This document shows positions 14,906 to 15,373 of a stretch of DNA of 15,373 nucleotides, piece after piece (within the stretch, counting starts at the first letter, position 1; each line of letters starts with the position of its first letter). A model generated the notes under the pieces. The model was not told the DNA's origin. It made no database searches and saw only the letters and a list, made by a program, of their open reading frames with translations. Source of the DNA: DRPN01 sp964383915 (lineage in GTDB: Bacteria > Bacteroidota > Bacteroidia > Bacteroidales > VadinHA17); assembly GCA_964383915.1 (NCBI GenBank), contig CAYLJE010000054.1, positions 1-15,373 on the forward strand, given 5' to 3'. The position numbers and the translations under genes are program-made.

Positions 14906-15373
14906 ATGGTTTGATATTATAATGTCATTTTTTATCGCCAGAAATACGCTGTTTTTTTCCAGTTCCGGAGATTATAGCAAGAATGCCAAAGTTACAACAA
15001 TGAAACATGGCAGTGGAAATATTATGTTAACTAAAATAGAACAAATCGAAAAATATGTCAGTAAAATCGGGGTACAAACAGACTACCAGTAGGAAGGGAA
15101 TATATAGTGTCCAGGAAATGACGGTAGAAGGCATGATCTTTGACTATTAGTTTAAAAATAGATGCACAAATATTATCATAAACCGCGTGATTTGATTTAA
15201 CTACCTGCCTTGTGCTGCAAGGTTGAAATGACTGAAATAATTATGATCAGGGCAGGAGAGAAAAAGAACATTTCTTTTTTCCATCTCTTTTAGGATTACG
15301 ACCAACTCCTTTTAATATGTCACTAAATAGTGTCCGTCCATAAAGTCAGTGTTTGATTCAGAATGTTCGAGTT
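14906..15373. other. Region without recognisable gene; possible insertion-sequence edge at the right end
   Basis: No reading frame here shows protein-like conservation or reasonable length. ATAGTGTCC occurs at 15104-15112 and again at 15327-15335 as a direct repeat. The second copy sits in CACTAAATAGTG, a small inverted repeat, followed by GTCCGTCCATAAAGTCAGTG, which has the look of an insertion-sequence terminus. No transposase is visible before the window ends. A small CCTTG/CAAGG hairpin occurs near 15206-15222. The transposon reading is a weak guess. Confidence 0.3.

Noticed and set aside
15024..15092. 22-codon ORF starting MLTKIEQIEKY
   Set aside because: Too short, with no clear ribosome site and no recognisable relatives; probably chance.

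Overview
The window looks like a Bacteroidota (Bacteroidales-like) scaffold. The gene families and their order are typical of the phylum: a long Bacteroidota-type signal peptidase I next to dapB, the thrS-infC-rpmI-rplT operon, and GH78/GH2/GH31-type carbohydrate genes. The clearest promoter has the Bacteroidota TAnnTTTG -7 box. Almost everything is on the minus strand; the AraC-type regulator is the only plus-strand gene. No rRNA, tRNA or CRISPR array was found.

Left part (1-9093), carbohydrate-utilisation locus. Reading down the minus strand from an AraC-family regulator that diverges at about 8371: a DapA/NanA-superfamily aldolase-lyase, an SSS sodium:solute symporter (4-bp ATGA overlap), and a secreted BNR/Asp-box propeller usually labelled 'sialidase'. 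After these come an ORF joining the start of a membrane-type protein to a PA14/GH31 C-terminus, a broken FG-GAP/VCBS protein running into a GH2 enzyme without its N-terminal domains, a GH78-like alpha-L-rhamnosidase reduced to fragments, and the start of a lipoprotein cut by the window edge. Uptake and catabolic genes are intact, whereas the polysaccharide-degrading genes after them are truncated or fused. The regulator is also incomplete, because of a 100-N gap flanked by an identical 55-bp sequence and lost central coding sequence. C-rich/G-rich palindromes sit in three intergenic gaps of the damaged part.

Middle (9094-9375): a convergent intergenic region with a perfect 26-bp AT-rich palindrome and a strong 12-bp hairpin that probably serves as a two-way terminator.

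Right part (9376-14846), intact housekeeping genes: signal peptidase I (lepB), dihydrodipicolinate reductase (dapB), then the thrS-infC-rpmI-rplT operon with a good promoter, a clear rho-independent terminator, an IF3 gene with no AUG/GUG/UUG start at the expected place (AUA behind a GGAGG Shine-Dalgarno is the best candidate), and a hairpin before rplT that may be an L20 control site.

Right end (14906-15373): no convincing gene; possibly the edge of an insertion sequence.

The most unusual feature is the run of deletion or fusion junctions in the carbohydrate locus beside untouched housekeeping genes. It could be real decay of a polysaccharide-utilisation locus, strain variation in the sampled population, or amplification/assembly chimerism. 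The sequence alone cannot decide.
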